Source: Apostichopus japonicus (Eukaryota > Echinodermata > Holothuroidea > Aspidochirotida > Stichopodidae). Taken from it: DNA of 64,000 nucleotides. The stretch is from NCBI RefSeq assembly GCF_037975245.1, contig NC_092570.1, positions 5,211,001-5,275,000 on the forward strand, read 5' to 3'. Shown here in pieces: positions 24,681 to 39,200 of this stretch. The translations under genes were made by a program, and so were the position numbers. How positions within the stretch are numbered: the first letter of the stretch is position 1; every line of letters begins with the position of its first letter. Below the pieces are notes generated by a model. That model did not search any database, was not told the DNA's origin, and saw nothing but the letters and a program-made list of their open reading frames with translations.

Positions 24681-24744
24681 CCCCACATAGTCTGCATACC
24701 TATGACCTCTGACCCCACATAGTCTGCATACCTATGACCTCTGA
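24681..24744. repeat. 32-bp perfect tandem duplication
   Basis: CCCCACATAGTCTGCATACC plus TATGACCTCTGA occurs twice in a row, 24681-24712 and 24713-24744, without a mismatch that I can see. Confidence 0.9.
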
Positions 24745-25564
24745 CCTGCTCAATCCATATCCTGCAAAAACAAAGTTGCAGTGTGAAATATGAAAAGGCA
24801 AAATACTGAGTAGCCTCTCCAGTTTTAAAACTTTTGAAAACTCTTGAAAAGATCTAAAAAAGGTATTTTTTTCCCCGTAATTTATTTAAGGGCATGAACT
24901 TTCATTACAACCTATCAGGTGTTAATGTAGACCATTCCATATTTGACGTAAAAAGTTGTGTACCACATGATGGTGTGACATAAAACTATAACGTTTGCAG
25001 CACTGATGGATATATGATATAATGCCATTTACAAATCACTTAAATATAGTTGAAATTCCCAATTTTTTCCGGACGAAAATGCTCAGTTTAAGTGACATTT
25101 ATCAGAGCTGTGTTAATTAATTAAGTACAAGCCATGACATTATCAGCACCCCCCCCCACACTCAGATATTTAAATCCAAACACAGGTATCCTTAAAGGAG
25201 CAGTCAGAGGGAGGAGATAACAGAATTATCTACTGCTTACGGAGATGCTGATCATTAGTCTTCCCAATTTCAGTTGTTCCGGTTCCTCGGATAGAAATAA
25301 AAAAGTTTAAAGGAAAATTACGGAGGGATCGTTTCAGACCGACGTGTTAACATTTCAATCTTCCAACATATTTGAAAGCTAAGCATAAAGTAGAAGCAAG
25401 AACATGTCCTTAGAAAGGCTAGACCCAATGTAATAAACTGATGATGGCACATGAGCGTTAAATGGAGCAGACCTTAAGTTCCGTCCTCCGGTCCTCCCCA
25501 CCCCCCTGACTCCCCCCTGACAGTGCATGTACTATTAGAAGTAAGACACACAGTTATAACAGTT

Positions 25565-25700
25565 TGATGATGGTATACCAGTGTTCTTTCTGTTTAATGC
25601 AGTATTCCATTTTCTGTTTAAAGCAATGTTCCAATTCTGTTTAAAGCAGTATTCCATTAAAGCAGTGTTCCATTATTTCTGTTTTAAGCAGTGTTCCATT
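25565..25700. repeat. Short degenerate repeat cluster
   Basis: Four to five copies of TTCTGTTTAAAGCAGTGTTC with small changes and gaps. Noncoding. Confidence 0.75.
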
Positions 25701-26485
25701 ATAAACACACACAAACAGATGCCACAGAAGCCGATGCATATCACAACTGCCTAAAATACTCTCTTCCATCTTTGGCACGTACCCTTCGATCACAATATTG
25801 TAACAAGGTGATTCTTTTTCAAAGGAATTAACCATTTTGCAAGGAATGAGCAAATTCAAAAGTGATATTTCATCTAAAACAAGTCAGAAGACATAGGTTC
25901 TGTCTTGTATAATACAGAGTTCTTTAAACTTGACAAACTCGCATTCAGAAGGGAAAGAATGTCTATTGTTATATTGCAACATACAAGCATGTTATGTTCA
26001 GTACACCACATAAGAAGAGCCAGATATGAGAGACGAGTTCACATTTAACTGCTAGTTTCTGACATCATACGGCACATGAAAGTTTCAGACATCGAACAAT
26101 GTATCAACATTCTTCTTAAACAGTACGCACTAAGCTAATGCAGCCGGTATGTCGTATGTACTATAAAGTACATTAAACTGCGTCAACGTTTTGCATAAAG
26201 AGTTTGCGCCCTCTATTCTATTCCATGCATGGATTAATTTATTCCGTATTACCAGATAAAATGTTTGGCACATTTGCTATAATAGGACAAAGATATATAG
26301 CACACCTCTTTATACATGAACAATTTATTCTATAAGTGACAAAATTCAGAGTGTTCAAAGTCTGCTACACAACAATTTCAACACTAAATTATTCCATGGA
26401 GTTGTCTCCTTGACATAATTACACCACCAGTGGAGGTATTTAAGGTAATGACACAGTTTGTATATACACTTTAGCTGTACCGAAT

Positions 26486-26788
26486 CAGGCGCGTAGCCAA
26501 GGGGGAAGCGAAGGGGGCGACTGCCCCCCCCCTTGAGCATATATTTGTGTACATTTTTATGATATCGCTAGTAATTTCAAAATTGAAAATGATTAGATGC
26601 AACTTGCAAGGCCTGGGAAGTGCCATTTCCAGCGAACTGGGAGGCATTTTCGGCCAAAATTTACTTGTACGTTTCGTGCCAACTCATGATGGCACTACAC
26701 TTACATAGTTTCCAATGCCGAATCTATGGCTCTGATAATTTGCCTACAGGTTCGCCCCTCCCTTGGCAAATTCCTCGCTACGCGCCTG
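26486..26788. mobile_element. hAT-like nonautonomous element, GCGGAGCG core family, copy 2
   Basis: Termini CAGGCGCGTAGCCAAG and CTCGCTACGCGCCTG form an inverted pair (CAGGCGCGTAGC). They are bounded by the exact 8-bp repeat TACCGAAT at 26478-26485 and 26789-26796. The 303-bp interior includes GCCTGGGAAGTGCCATTTCC and CGTGCCAACTCATGATGGC, diverged forms of the family core. It is noncoding. Confidence 0.9.
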
Positions 26789-27063
26789 TACCGAATTTTA
26801 ACGGAAGGAGTTTACCACAAAATCCACTACTTATTATCTGAGTAGTTTTCTTCCCAGCTTTTCGAGACATAACATTTACATTGACGTAATTACATCGCAA
26901 AAAAAGCTGACACAGGCAGGACTCAAAAGCAGCCGATAGAAAGAATCCTGGCGGAGAAGGTCCAGTGACGAAAAGGTATAAAACAAAATGACATTTGTGC
27001 TTTTAAGAGAGGTTAAGTGAATTAGAAAGCTAGCCGTATGTGAATAATTAATTGCCCGATTCT

Positions 27064-27291
27064 TCATTCGGTTTTGTTTTCGTTTTCGGGAGTCTTCTCC
27101 ATCTCCTCGGTGTCTTCTTTCTCGATCACAGACTTGATCTGATCTAGAATCAGATCAAATCGATCTGCTCCCTGGTAGTCGATCTCTCCTCGTTCCCACG
27201 CACGCTGTCCGGCTCTTGGAGAAGAAGAGCGAGCGGAGGCTGTACTGTCGTCTAACTTCATTTCGCCGAACTGGTTCGCGAGATCCTTTCC
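27064..27291 (-). CDS. GYG: Glycogenin last coding exon, synthase-binding tail
   Basis: 228 bp, phase 0 to stop (TGA at 27066-27064). It encodes [15 protein letters not shown], a Ser-rich stretch, [19 protein letters not shown] and an acidic tail. The WExGxxDYxGAD motif is the conserved glycogen-synthase-binding element. Confidence 0.94.
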   Translation of the reverse strand, partial: GKDLANQFGEMKLDDSTASARSSSPRAGQRAWERGEIDYQGADRFDLILDQIKSVIEKEDTEEMEKTPENENKTE

Positions 27292-30200
27292 CTGTAACAA
27301 AGTGGAGCAAGGAATAATTTGTGGCGAGAGGATGTATCTGCGGGAGGGGGAAAACTTTTATTTATCCGTAAATGTCACAATTATCATCATCTTCTGGGTT
27401 ACCAGACAATGTTAGAAAATTGAAGGAAATCTTCCCGTCTTATCTCAAAAGTTTGAAATAAACACAAAAGAGTGACTTTTGGCACAAAATTAGATTTTGA
27501 AATGTCATAAATTTTGCCTTATGGGAGCATTGAGCATTCCAGAGATTATGGTTTTAAAGCTGAATATCATGAAAGCTCAAACAAGCTACAGAAAGGAACT
27601 TTTTTTGAACTGTGACATTTCAGGACTAAAATTATACCTAATAATATCACCCTTTTTACGCAAGTAGCCTTAAGTCTTTGGTAGGCTATTAAAAGCATGG
27701 CTTTTGGTTAAGAATACACTACAATGCATGACTCTACCTACTATGAAGCTTTATGCAGGTTTATGATAGATTGTCTCATATTATGCAGGCTACAATAGAC
27801 CCTTGCTATATTCGTCAGTTTCTGTCATAGACTTACTCCAAGCATATCAGACTCTACAATGTTAGACTTTTACTAGAAGAGCTCTTATGACAGACTTCTC
27901 AACTCATCCCTCATTCTTGGACAGGTTTCTAGACTTTCATCTATGTCCTTGATATTTTGTAGCTTGGAAGTCACGTCCATATCGCAGTGACATGCCGAGA
28001 GCAGAGGTCTTGCGATTATTTTTCCCTTGTTCTTCCACTTACACCTAGCTTCTACATGACATCATTTTTCAGTACACTCTAAGTAACCATTACTACATGT
28101 TAAGCTTACAGTCACAAATTCAGCAATAATCTGTGCCTATGAATGTAGGGAACATGTTTGTCTGACCCCAAGTTCCCCAATTACCGCCTCCATATGTCCA
28201 TGGGCCATACTAAGCATACAAGTATCAGTTTGCACATACAGAATATTTCATATTACAATGACATGGTTTTATAACAAACCTGTAATGATGGTTACTTCCC
28301 CCCCCCCCAAATAATTAACACCTTTCCAGCAGCATGTTGTACATATAAATCTGATTGGTACGGGTGGGGGATAAGATGGTGGGGGTTGGGATGGTGGTTT
28401 GGGTGGAGGCTAAGATTGGGGTTTGGGATGGTGGTCTGGGTGTGAGATGACGTGGGGGGGGGAGGGAATGGATGATAAATGAGAGAATCTGGCCCTAAAA
28501 ACATATTGTAAGTTGAACCATTGGAAATTGAACAAGTCATGCCTAGTTGCCATATTACTTACTGCTAACAACATAGACGGTGTATTAATAAGTGTATAGT
28601 AATAACATGTCTGTTATACTGTTAAGTGTAAAGGACAAAACTGAAATACAAAGCAGCCGGCTACAGGTCTACACTGTAGAATATATACAAATGTGAATAC
28701 AAATTACAAGCAGTTGATGATAACATGTGACCAGTCTTGATCAAATTAACATGAGCCCAACAGGCACTATGATTTCTTGCTTTGTGGAATATTAATATGT
28801 ATATGTCATCACCCAATATAATATTTATGCCCAAATGTACCAGCTATTAAACAACTTTATTTCAAGTCTGGATACAATCTGACGTAAGGTGTTGAGAGTT
28901 ACTACTATTTTAAAACTTTGGCCCCTCCCCAAAAATTGGGGCCAATAAAATTCTGCACCCAAATGGTCTCAAAAGTATTGGGCCCCACAGATTCAGGCCC
29001 AAAGAACGTGTCCCAAAATGCACTTGAGTGGAATAAAATTTGGGCCCAACTGACATGAAAATTGGTAAGGAATTTTCTGGGGCCCAGATGGCCTACATGT
29101 ACCAGCTTTTAACTTACAACTGTATACCAAGTTTAGCCAGAATCCAACTTACCATTGCAGAGTTATTGCAATGAAAAGCAATTGCTGGGCCCAAATGGTC
29201 CAAAAATATTGGGCCTAAAGAATGTGTCTGAAATGCATTAGAGATGGATATGACTTTGGGCCCACCCAGCTTAAAAATGGACGGGGAATTTTTTGGGCCC
29301 AGACAGTCCCACAAAATCAGGCGTAAATGTACCAGCTACAGTATTAACCAACGACTGTATACCAAGTTTGGCTACAATCCAACTTGTGGAGCTATTGCAA
29401 TGTAAAGATTTTTATGCATGACCCTATAACCTCTTTTATATTGCTTCCAGCAAGGAACCAAAAAATTGTGACAAAAAAACGTTTAACAAATATGGACAAT
29501 AAGAATGAGGCAGCACGTGCTTAGGGTAGAGAGCAAATTGTCACAAGTGATACACTGCATGAAGAATACAATTTAAAAGCTGGATACTTACGACGTTGCG
29601 TAGAAGCTGAAATGAAAGAAAGCATTCCTAACCAAAGGCAAGAGCATGCAAAGAAGAGAAAAGCATAGCAAGAATGAAAAATTAATAGCTATGAAAATGA
29701 CCATCACAAAAACCTCCTGGTTACCAAAGAAAGTCCATGAATCATGCCAAAAATATGAGTGATTATATAAAGCCACAAATTGCAGACCGAAGATATCTAA
29801 GACAGCAAAGTAATAACATGTAACTTAAGCTTCCGTCAGTAGCAGGTCAAAATTTAAGATTGCTAAAACGTTGCTAAAGTTTAAAAGTATAAAAAAAGTA
29901 TAAAAGAACCATCTGGAGGATAGTTCTAACCTTCCGAGTTATTCCAAGGCATAGAGCATTGTCCAGGATTGTGATTTGTACAATTGAGTGACTCCTCAGG
30001 GAAGGAGAATGCTTTTGGGTGGCAGCAAAATGTTTTTCGACAGTTGAGAATGAGTGACCATTTGATTGACTTTCTAGCATTTTTGAGAGGGGGGGATACT
30101 GATAACCTCTAAGAATAGGTTACACAGGTTTAAGTTGAAACTTTCTATAACACAAAGTAACTTAATGTAGAGCAGTTCCTAAATAGCTATTTTCATACCA

Positions 30201-33200
30201 ATTCATATGCTTTACAACAGTATGACTCAAAAGCAACTTAAAATTTCCAAAATGGCAATTAATACCACAACAGCAACATCAAATATATTAGAGCACACTC
30301 AAATCAAAGTGAACCACCACATGTTCAAAACTAAAAGGACGATATCAAAACAATTTTTCACGAAAAATGGCATAACGAAGGAATGAATTTAAATTTTAAA
30401 CAACTATAAAAAAATAAACATGCTTTCTCAGCATTCTTGACAAACTGGTAAACATGATTGCAAATTTTAAAAAATGCAAGCAAACCTATGTTCATGAATC
30501 TACAGTGCAGTCTCGTTAAACTACATTTGAAGATTTATTTTCTTGTTTTTCATTTTTTGAGGTACCTTTGAACTGGCAACAGAAGGTTGCTTTTGTTGAG
30601 GTTGCTGAGGTTGCTTCCTGTCAATTTCAGCCATACTTTGAAATACTTGCAGAAAACTCTCAATTGGAACCTTGGCCTGAGAGAGACATGAATTCACTAC
30701 TGAATCAGAGCCAACCATCTCAGGTACGGCCACTTTTTGCTGGAGAGGCAGAAAATAACCCAAGGAGGAGTGACTCAAGTCCCAGACTATTCAGTCACCA
30801 AAGACGGTCAGACATTACAGTAATGAGTTCTACTTACGTAAAACAGGATAACAATTGGAACCACCCAACAACATGTAAGTGATCAGGGAGTATTCATATA
30901 TTTAAACTTCTGTACTCTTGCAGATAAGTTCAGATATATGAAAATTTAAACATCACCCCTGGTAGGTAATTTAATTGATATCAGCCTGAAAGGACATTTA
31001 TCTAAAATATGCTATGCAGACACAAGCAAACACTTCACATCGGTGGCTAGCCAACTGATAGCTTAAGCACATTTTCAAAGTTTTACCATTTGGAAGACCA
31101 TTTAAGATAAGAAACCTTGGAATTCTCCTGGCAAAATCCCACCAAATGTTAGCCGGCCCCCCTGATGGTAGTTTTCGTAGCTTCTAATGCCACCGTCCTT
31201 ATCCACTCAACCATACCACATACCACTATTGATATACACATAGTGTACATGGAAGTATTGTCAGAGAAACAGCTACCAGAACCGTTTAACTTAAAGTAAC
31301 TACATACACAGAGAAGTAGTAGCTACATAAAAAGAATAGTGATTAGGCTTAATACATAGATATGAGCTTTGGCAGATGAGATAAAATATATATCAGTTTC
31401 TATATTATTATAACAAAACACAGTTTAAAGTGCCAACATGCATTAGCCCATAGATGATCAGAATTCATATACAGAGAACTAATAGCTACATAAAGAAGTA
31501 GTGAAAGTATGTGAAATGCATGTTGCATTTAGCGACAATGGTGTCCTTCCCGGCTTAATACATATATATGAGCTTTGGCAGATGAGATAAAGAAATATAA
31601 GAGTTTCAATATTATTATAACAAAACACAGTTTAAAGCGCCAACATGCATTAGCCCATAGATGTTTAGAATGCAATTAAATTTTTTTTAAATAGTGACTC
31701 CTTAATTTAGGGATAGTTTGAAATAAGGAATTTCATCATGTTGTGAGTAAACTGTTAGGTTGGCTGCTAATGGCATTTCAGTTAGTCTCTTTTATTGAAT
31801 GCTAGAATGGTTGGCATTATTTATTAGATACATTATTTATTAGATACAGCCACAGAAAACAAAGAAGATTTAAATCATATTAATAAACAGGTGTAACAAT
31901 CCAGCAGATCAAAGTCAAATTCAATTTGTTAATTGCAAATCTAAAAACAAATAGTCCTCTTGACAGATGACTACATGAATTAACTATTTGTTTTTAGTAT
32001 TCAATGCCACATTATGTTTACATTATGAAAATAGAGTTAAAGAGCATAATCTGATGCAAGTTGTTTGGGGAGCAGGATTTGGGGGGGGGGGGGGGGAAGG
32101 TGACAGTTACTAACCTGTTCGTGTTCAATTCTTGGTTTGATTTGAGATGTAAAGACAGACCACCATCTCTGAGAAAGGAAATAGAAGAATCAAAATATGA
32201 AAATAACCTGAACATAAATTTAGTAGACAAATATTAAAAGATCAAATTAAAGGGATAGTCACCTGCTAAAGGTTAAACATTTGTCAAAAACTCTGTGCCA
32301 AACATTCAATCGTGATTGGTAGAATCATGCATACTGATGAAGTTTGATTTGGCTATATGAATGCATCTGGCAAATTAGTCAGTGACATCACCAAGGTAGA
32401 TGAACTAACATGCTGAATAGAAAAATTGCTCCACAGTGGAAGGCAGTTTCAGTTTGTAGAACTCTTTTCCATTAACCCTAAAGTTTATAGTACATTCATT
32501 CAAAAATATACCATGCTTCCATGATAAATAAAAAAAGGACAAAACTCTTTCAATGAGGAAAATGTTCATGACCTGATACAACCAATAACTTAATAATGTA
32601 CTTAATTGATGTATACCTTTGATTTACTTGAAGCAACACAGACACAAAAGCCAGCAGGTAGTGCAGATACAATTATGTAATAAGTAAACCCTATTTCAGA
32701 TATAGATTCAATTACTGCATTGAGTACTACTTTAAGTGTACACTTTAAGTGCCTCTAAGAGTCTACTGTGCGTATTTTGCACACTTAGTTCCATTTTAAT
32801 AAGAAGCACTTCATCTTCTTTCCAACACATTCTGTTACTTTATACTGAATTGGCGACCATCTGTTAAAGGAGAGTTGTCTTGTTATAAATACAAAATGAA
32901 CAGACAGATACGATTTTATTACTCTTATCATTATCACATGATCTTAAACTGAATGCCAGCCAATGCCTACAAATCTTTCAAAGTTCAACTTCAACCAAAA
33001 GGAAGGTTGAAGACATCAAATATAACATAGAAATAAAGCCAAACCTTGATTAGTTCCTCATCATGTTGGCTTCCTATCCCCTCAGGGGGTTGTAGGTGAC
33101 CAGTGTTAACATTGTAGGAGTACAGCCAGGGTTTGGCCATTCCTATGAAATGTACGATACGTACATCATTACCAAATCTGAAAGACAATGATCAAATAAT

Positions 33201-36200
33201 TAATGGATGTCATATATAAAGAAAACATTTTATCCAAAATTAACTAGCAGGAATCCCAAGTTTGACATGCAACATAAATGAGCTCTTTTTTTGTTTTTAA
33301 TGCGATATGACTGTAAAGCACACATGTTACAAATTGCAGCTGTTAAAACTGTAAGCCCTCCTGGCTGTTTTTCACTCAGTGATGTTATTTCAAGTGTTAT
33401 TATGACGTCTTTGATCGGCCAGATACTTTAGTTACCAAGGTATAAGTTATTGTTCAAGCATGAATTTAATACCAATACCAATTTGCAGCAAGTATGCATG
33501 ATTACTTGTTCAGTGAATCTCAAACAGTTAAACCCGCTGAGGCTGCAACATACAAAAACTCTTCAAAATTTAACATGAAAAATATTGCTTTGTGATTAAT
33601 CAATGGACATACACTGTGTGTTGCTGAGGAAAACAAAGTAATCATAAATAAAAATGGAATCAGGGCAAATTTCATGATGTTACAGAATAAAATTTCTTCT
33701 CTCTAGAAAAGATTATTCAACATCATGAGTATTTTTTTTATTTCCAAAATGACTACGGTCAATATAAAAATAGCAAAATTAACTCACTGTCGATAGGCGG
33801 GAAGATATGAGTAGCTGACCGATGATGTCATGTTGTAAATAAATGGCAGATGTTTACTAATGTCTTTGAAGGCCCAATCCTTGAAATAGATATTAAGTAG
33901 GCCTTGGTCGCCTCCTGTAGAAACCAAATGATTACCCAAAAAAATTAAAAAAGATTGTATTGTGTACATATACAATAACATAGTAAACAGATGCCCTAAA
34001 TTTTAGCAAATAAGGTATAATTTTATATATGCTGTAGGATTATTATCAAGAAAATACTGAATCAGAGGCTGGGAAGTGAATAAATAAGCTAAACCAAATA
34101 GATACTAGTCAAGAATTAGACTTATTTCCAATTATTATAATAGAATTTGACAACATTTCAAGACTCCGTTTCAATCATATTAATTTCATAAATAATGTAT
34201 ATAAAAAAGATTTGTTAGTGGAGCAACAATGACAAGCTACTCTCAGGGGCATTTCAGGGGGAAAGGGAGTAAGGTGGATGGGGTGGTGGGGTAGGATTGC
34301 GTTGGGTAAGAGTGGTGGTGGGGGTTATACATATCCTCCTTTCCAACAGAACATAAACATTAAAAGTCGTTATTAACTTATTACCAAAAGCTTACATGTA
34401 GAGCTAATTATAAACCTAGTTTATAGCCTAAATATGCCTCACAATGCCCCATTTCTGCCTAATTGGGTTTTCTATTTCTGGTGTATGACACCCCAGGTCT
34501 CCTTAATTCAACGACCCTCAGATCTCCTACTTTTTAAATCCTGGATCCAATCCTGACTCTTGAATGACACAGATCAGAAACCTATGGAAAGTCTGGCGAT
34601 CAAAATGCCTTGTGGAAAACGCTTACTACAAGTAACCCGCTAAAACCCCTTAACAGAAATAAAGATTAAAGACCAATTATGCATTCAATCTCCACAGTAT
34701 AAATAATCTTTCTTTCAGTACTATTGCATAGTAAACAATCACACCTTCGCGATGACAATGTTTTTCGGCCAAACTTTTGGCCCATTTGCAGTGATCGAGC
34801 CCATCTGAAGCATGTTGTCAGCTCGACCAAAACAAAGAACATCACATCTCCGTATTGATTTGAAGTTTAACTGGGCCAAACATTTTGGGGGAAAAGGACA
34901 TCATATATTATACAATTCTATCAAAAACAATTGAAGAGTGAGGGATCGATTAGTTTGAGTTTATTTAAGTAATAATAATAATAATCAGCAGTTATTTTTA
35001 CGATGTTTAAGCGACCACAAAAGTGGGAGAAACCCACAAGGGCTTATGGATTACAAATTACACCTCGAGTGGCTTCCAAATTCAACATTTTAACTAGGAA
35101 TCTTTTCAATTTAGACAGTCATTTCAGATGGGAAAACCGTAGATTGCTCTTGGATGAAAAACCCGCCTTACTATGGCCGGGTATCAAACCCGGAACCTCC
35201 CGATTGCTAAGCCACATTGCTTGCTTCAAGATGAGATCTGAAAATGCCTGCAAAACCATACCATCGAAACTGCCTTGTGTAACTGCACACTGAAGAAGTC
35301 CTCTGTGAGTTTCATCAGAGGGTCTAAATACGAAAACACCAGAGTTAAAACAGTCCGGCCAACCAACGTCTGGAGCGGCCGAAAATTCTTCTCTGTCAAA
35401 TAAGTCATCCACGTTTTTTATAACCTGTCGGAGATAAGGGGGAAAAAACATCGATCAAACATCGAGCAAGCTGCAAATGTAGGCATATATTTCCTATTCC
35501 TTCTTCTTTCCTTTTTGTTTTCTTTGTGAGTGCGACTGGGGTGGAAGTTCGTTCAGGTTCAGTATAATTTACATGTGAGCATGAAAATAACATGATAAGA
35601 AGATCGAAATGACACAAAACAAACAATTTTTCTCATTTATTAGTCTGTGTTTAAAAACTGTAAAGGTAACCGTTTAAGCAAAGATAAAATTTACAAAAGA
35701 TCGGCACACTTTTGCCACGATAAAGTGTATTGTCTGCAGAACAACATCGATCAAGCTTACCGTACATGTATGTTAAGTATAATAAATGCGGTAACATAGC
35801 AATTAAATTTTTTTGGGGGGTAAAAACCCTGCGGTTTATAGTGTTTTGGTAGAAAGAAACCCTCACTATGGAGAAACAGACCATGCAAAAATTTCCTGGT
35901 TGTTCATAATTTAATATTAGCATTTTAACGATGGTTTAATAACTGTTCAGATTTCACGCATATTGTACGATGGAAACTGCAATCAAGGTTTCACTCTACA
36001 AAAAGAACGGCATTAACACTTGTGAAAACACCACACTGAAAGTATATCTCTTGAAAATACAGTTACTCTAGATATTACAATGATTTGAAGGTTTGAAAAT
36101 TGTGAATTAAGTAACTGTGAGCTACAGTAGGATATCACTGATAGTTACACTATATATTTAATCTTAATCTTGTAGGCATGGAAACAAATCAAAATTCAGT

Positions 36201-39200
36201 TTATTTCAGAAATCTCCCCCCCCCCCAACCAAAAATGTCAACTTCAGATGAATTAGTGAGAGTATTATTACATGCATAATTGTTTGGCCCAACAAAATTG
36301 TCAATTTTTACGAAGAGGTTAATTACTCATAACTTAGGGTTTGCCGAGTAAAAATTATATCAAAGTAATCTCTCTTTCATCAATCGCCCGTTGCTGATAT
36401 GTAAACGAATGTAAGTTACGATGGAATGCTAAAAACTCCAGATAAGTGCAATATAGACCTTCAAAGAACCAGAGCTTAGCAATATTTAAAGCAAGACAGA
36501 CCAACCAAGGTTTTCTCTTCTGTTGTGAACCTATATGAAACATTTCCAGCAGTAAAATATTTGTTTATTTGACTACGTTTTTTTTTTTTTTGAGGAAATG
36601 TTTACCAGTTTGTCTACTACCATTTATCATCCTTAAGAATGGTCACTGAAAACATACATTTGCTTGGATTTGAAAGAGATTACAGTAAGTTTAATCATGA
36701 GTGTATCAGAAGGACCCAATAAAATAACATACTTATGAACTCTATATGGAACTGGATCTTTCTGCCTTCCACAAACATATTGATGAATGATACTTAAACT
36801 TATCACAACACACATCGCAGCGAAACAAAATTCATTCAAGGTTTTCGCAGAAAGTCAGAAGGAGTTGAACATACCTCTGATTGCAATTTGTTGTAACAAT
36901 TAGTATTGTTTTATACCCCCACCTTCCCCCCTGCCTCCCCCTGTTCCTCCCCTCCATTTTCTAACCAGGGTGTATCGTCGCTCTCATTGATATTCTTATA
37001 TCTGATATAACTGTGGCTTCATATCACAGATGCACAAACCGACTCACTGAGGACAAATAATGCAAAGTTTCTGAACGCGGAGGCATACTGTATGAGCAGT
37101 AGAAGAGCAATTAAGACACTATGTGAGTGTAATACCGGGATATACTCTAGGACTAATATAACATACATGTCAGATATATTCCAGACAGGATCATCTGTCT
37201 CGGTGATTAGGAGGACATGAATGCATCTCATGAGAGGCAGCAGCAGCAGGAGCCGGGACTGATTGTAAAACTTACTGTAGTATATCACACACTGCACTAC
37301 TTGGCCAGACGCCATACCAGACTAAAAACACATTGAGGACATTAGCCATAGAGAGAACAGAATTCAAACACTGTCATATGTAGGGAAACCATGTACTACT
37401 ACTACTACACAAATACCAAAGTAGAACATGTACAGAGAAATCTAATTAATGCTCATTAGAAAGCAAACATCAACTCATTAGAGCACATGTTTTGAAAGAG
37501 AATGGTTTTACAGAAGAATAACATTTGGCATTTATTAGTATAGACACTACAGGTCATGAACTGTAACACATACCGACTTGTCTCTCTCACGGCAAATATC
37601 AAATAGCGAAATCAAATACCTAAGTGCAAACTCTATCGCTAAGATATTATGACTGGTACGGTACATATATATACCAAAAAGTTGTAATGAGATCACAGAA
37701 TAACAGGTAGAGTATGATGTTGCAATGCTGGCATGAGCTCTGCAAAAACTCCAAAACTTACTGGTTTGGATATTTACGAGTGACGAGCTTACCTGTCTCG
37801 CCACAACCTTAGCACCCTCATTCTACCGCGCCTAGAATGTCCTGGTAACCTTTTAACACTGTGCACCCTCTGTGACCCGGCTTCACGGGTCACTGCCCAT
37901 CCTTCTCATGAGACCAAAGCCCTCCAAAGTGGTCTCTGCCTTGGAGTTGAGTAGTAGTCCTCCCCGACAGAAGGGGAAGACTACCCCCTCGACTCCTGAA
38001 CTAACATCGAATTCTGACGCTACTGACGGGAGGGGGAGTACTTCCCCCCAGTAGGGAGGGAGACTACCCTCTACGACCCCGTCCACGTCTGACCCCTTAA
38101 CTCTAACAAGGAGGCCTAAAATAGCAGGAGATACTCTTAAGTTAGGCCCAACGCCCCGAACACTGTAGTGTAGATGTAGTGAGGAGACAGGTAAGTCACG
38201 AGACAACCGAAGTGAGAAGAACATTAGTTCATAGAGAAGGGGTTATACGACACTAAAAACCCCAGTAACTCACGGTGGAACTAGGTTACTACAAGTTACT
38301 ACACGTTACTACGAGTTACTACCGGTTACTACAAGTTACTACGAGTTACTACCCGTTCCTACACGATACTACGTCAAAAAAAAAAATTTTTACCATGAAC
38401 TCACCGATAAAATTAGGTGGCCGGGCGAGGACTCGTTCGGTGGAGGCCCTTCCTTTTTTTCTCAGGTCTCTTGGCCTGTACAGGAAGCTGTTGCTGCCTG
38501 GGGTGGACCCATCTGCAAACCCACGATGTATAACGGTAATTGCCGACCTGTAGTTCTTGATGGTCGACACTTGCTTGCCTTCCTCGAAGAGGGAGTGAAG
38601 GAAGTCTACCACCTGTGCCAAAGAGGTTTCGGATGGCAGTACCTGTCTGTTGTGGCACCATTCCCCGAACTTGCGTAGTCGGGAATCGTAAGTAGCAACG
38701 GTTGTTGCCCTCCTGGCGTCGGCCGCGATCGCGGCAGCCGCTTCCGAAAAGCCCCTCTGTCGAAGGGAAGTCCTGACAACTTCCACGCAACTAGTTGTAG
38801 CCCTTTGATGTCTGGGTGGATGAGGGTCCCCCGTCTTTGGGACAGCAGATGGGGCGTGTCCGGTAGGATCGCTGGGGTGTCCATTAGAAGTTGTAGGAGC
38901 TCCCCGAACCATGGTCTGCGGGGCCAGAAGGGGGCTATCAGTATGACTCTTCCTCTGGAGTGGCGGATCTTTCTCAGGACCTGGCCGATCATGCAGAGCG
39001 GCGGGAAGGCGTAAGCTTCCAGATTGTTCCATGGGAAGGACATGGCGTCGATGTGGTGCGCCCTGGGGTGGAATTGTCTGGAGCAAAAAATCTGGAGTTT
39101 GGTGTTCTCCGCCGTCGCAAACAGGTCCACCATTGGTTTGCCGAAGATTTCGAAGATCCTGTTGCATGTTTTCTGGGACAGTGCCCACTCGTTTGGGTCC

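Noticed and set aside
29940-30020. Possible glycogenin exon encoding [18 protein letters not shown]
   Set aside because: Phase fits, but the acceptor (CACCCAAAAG) lacks a good pyrimidine tract and the peptide resembles nothing in glycogenin.
35003-35293. Plus-strand open frame [18 protein letters not shown]
   Set aside because: It is antisense to the SINE and to the end of glycogenin exon 4.
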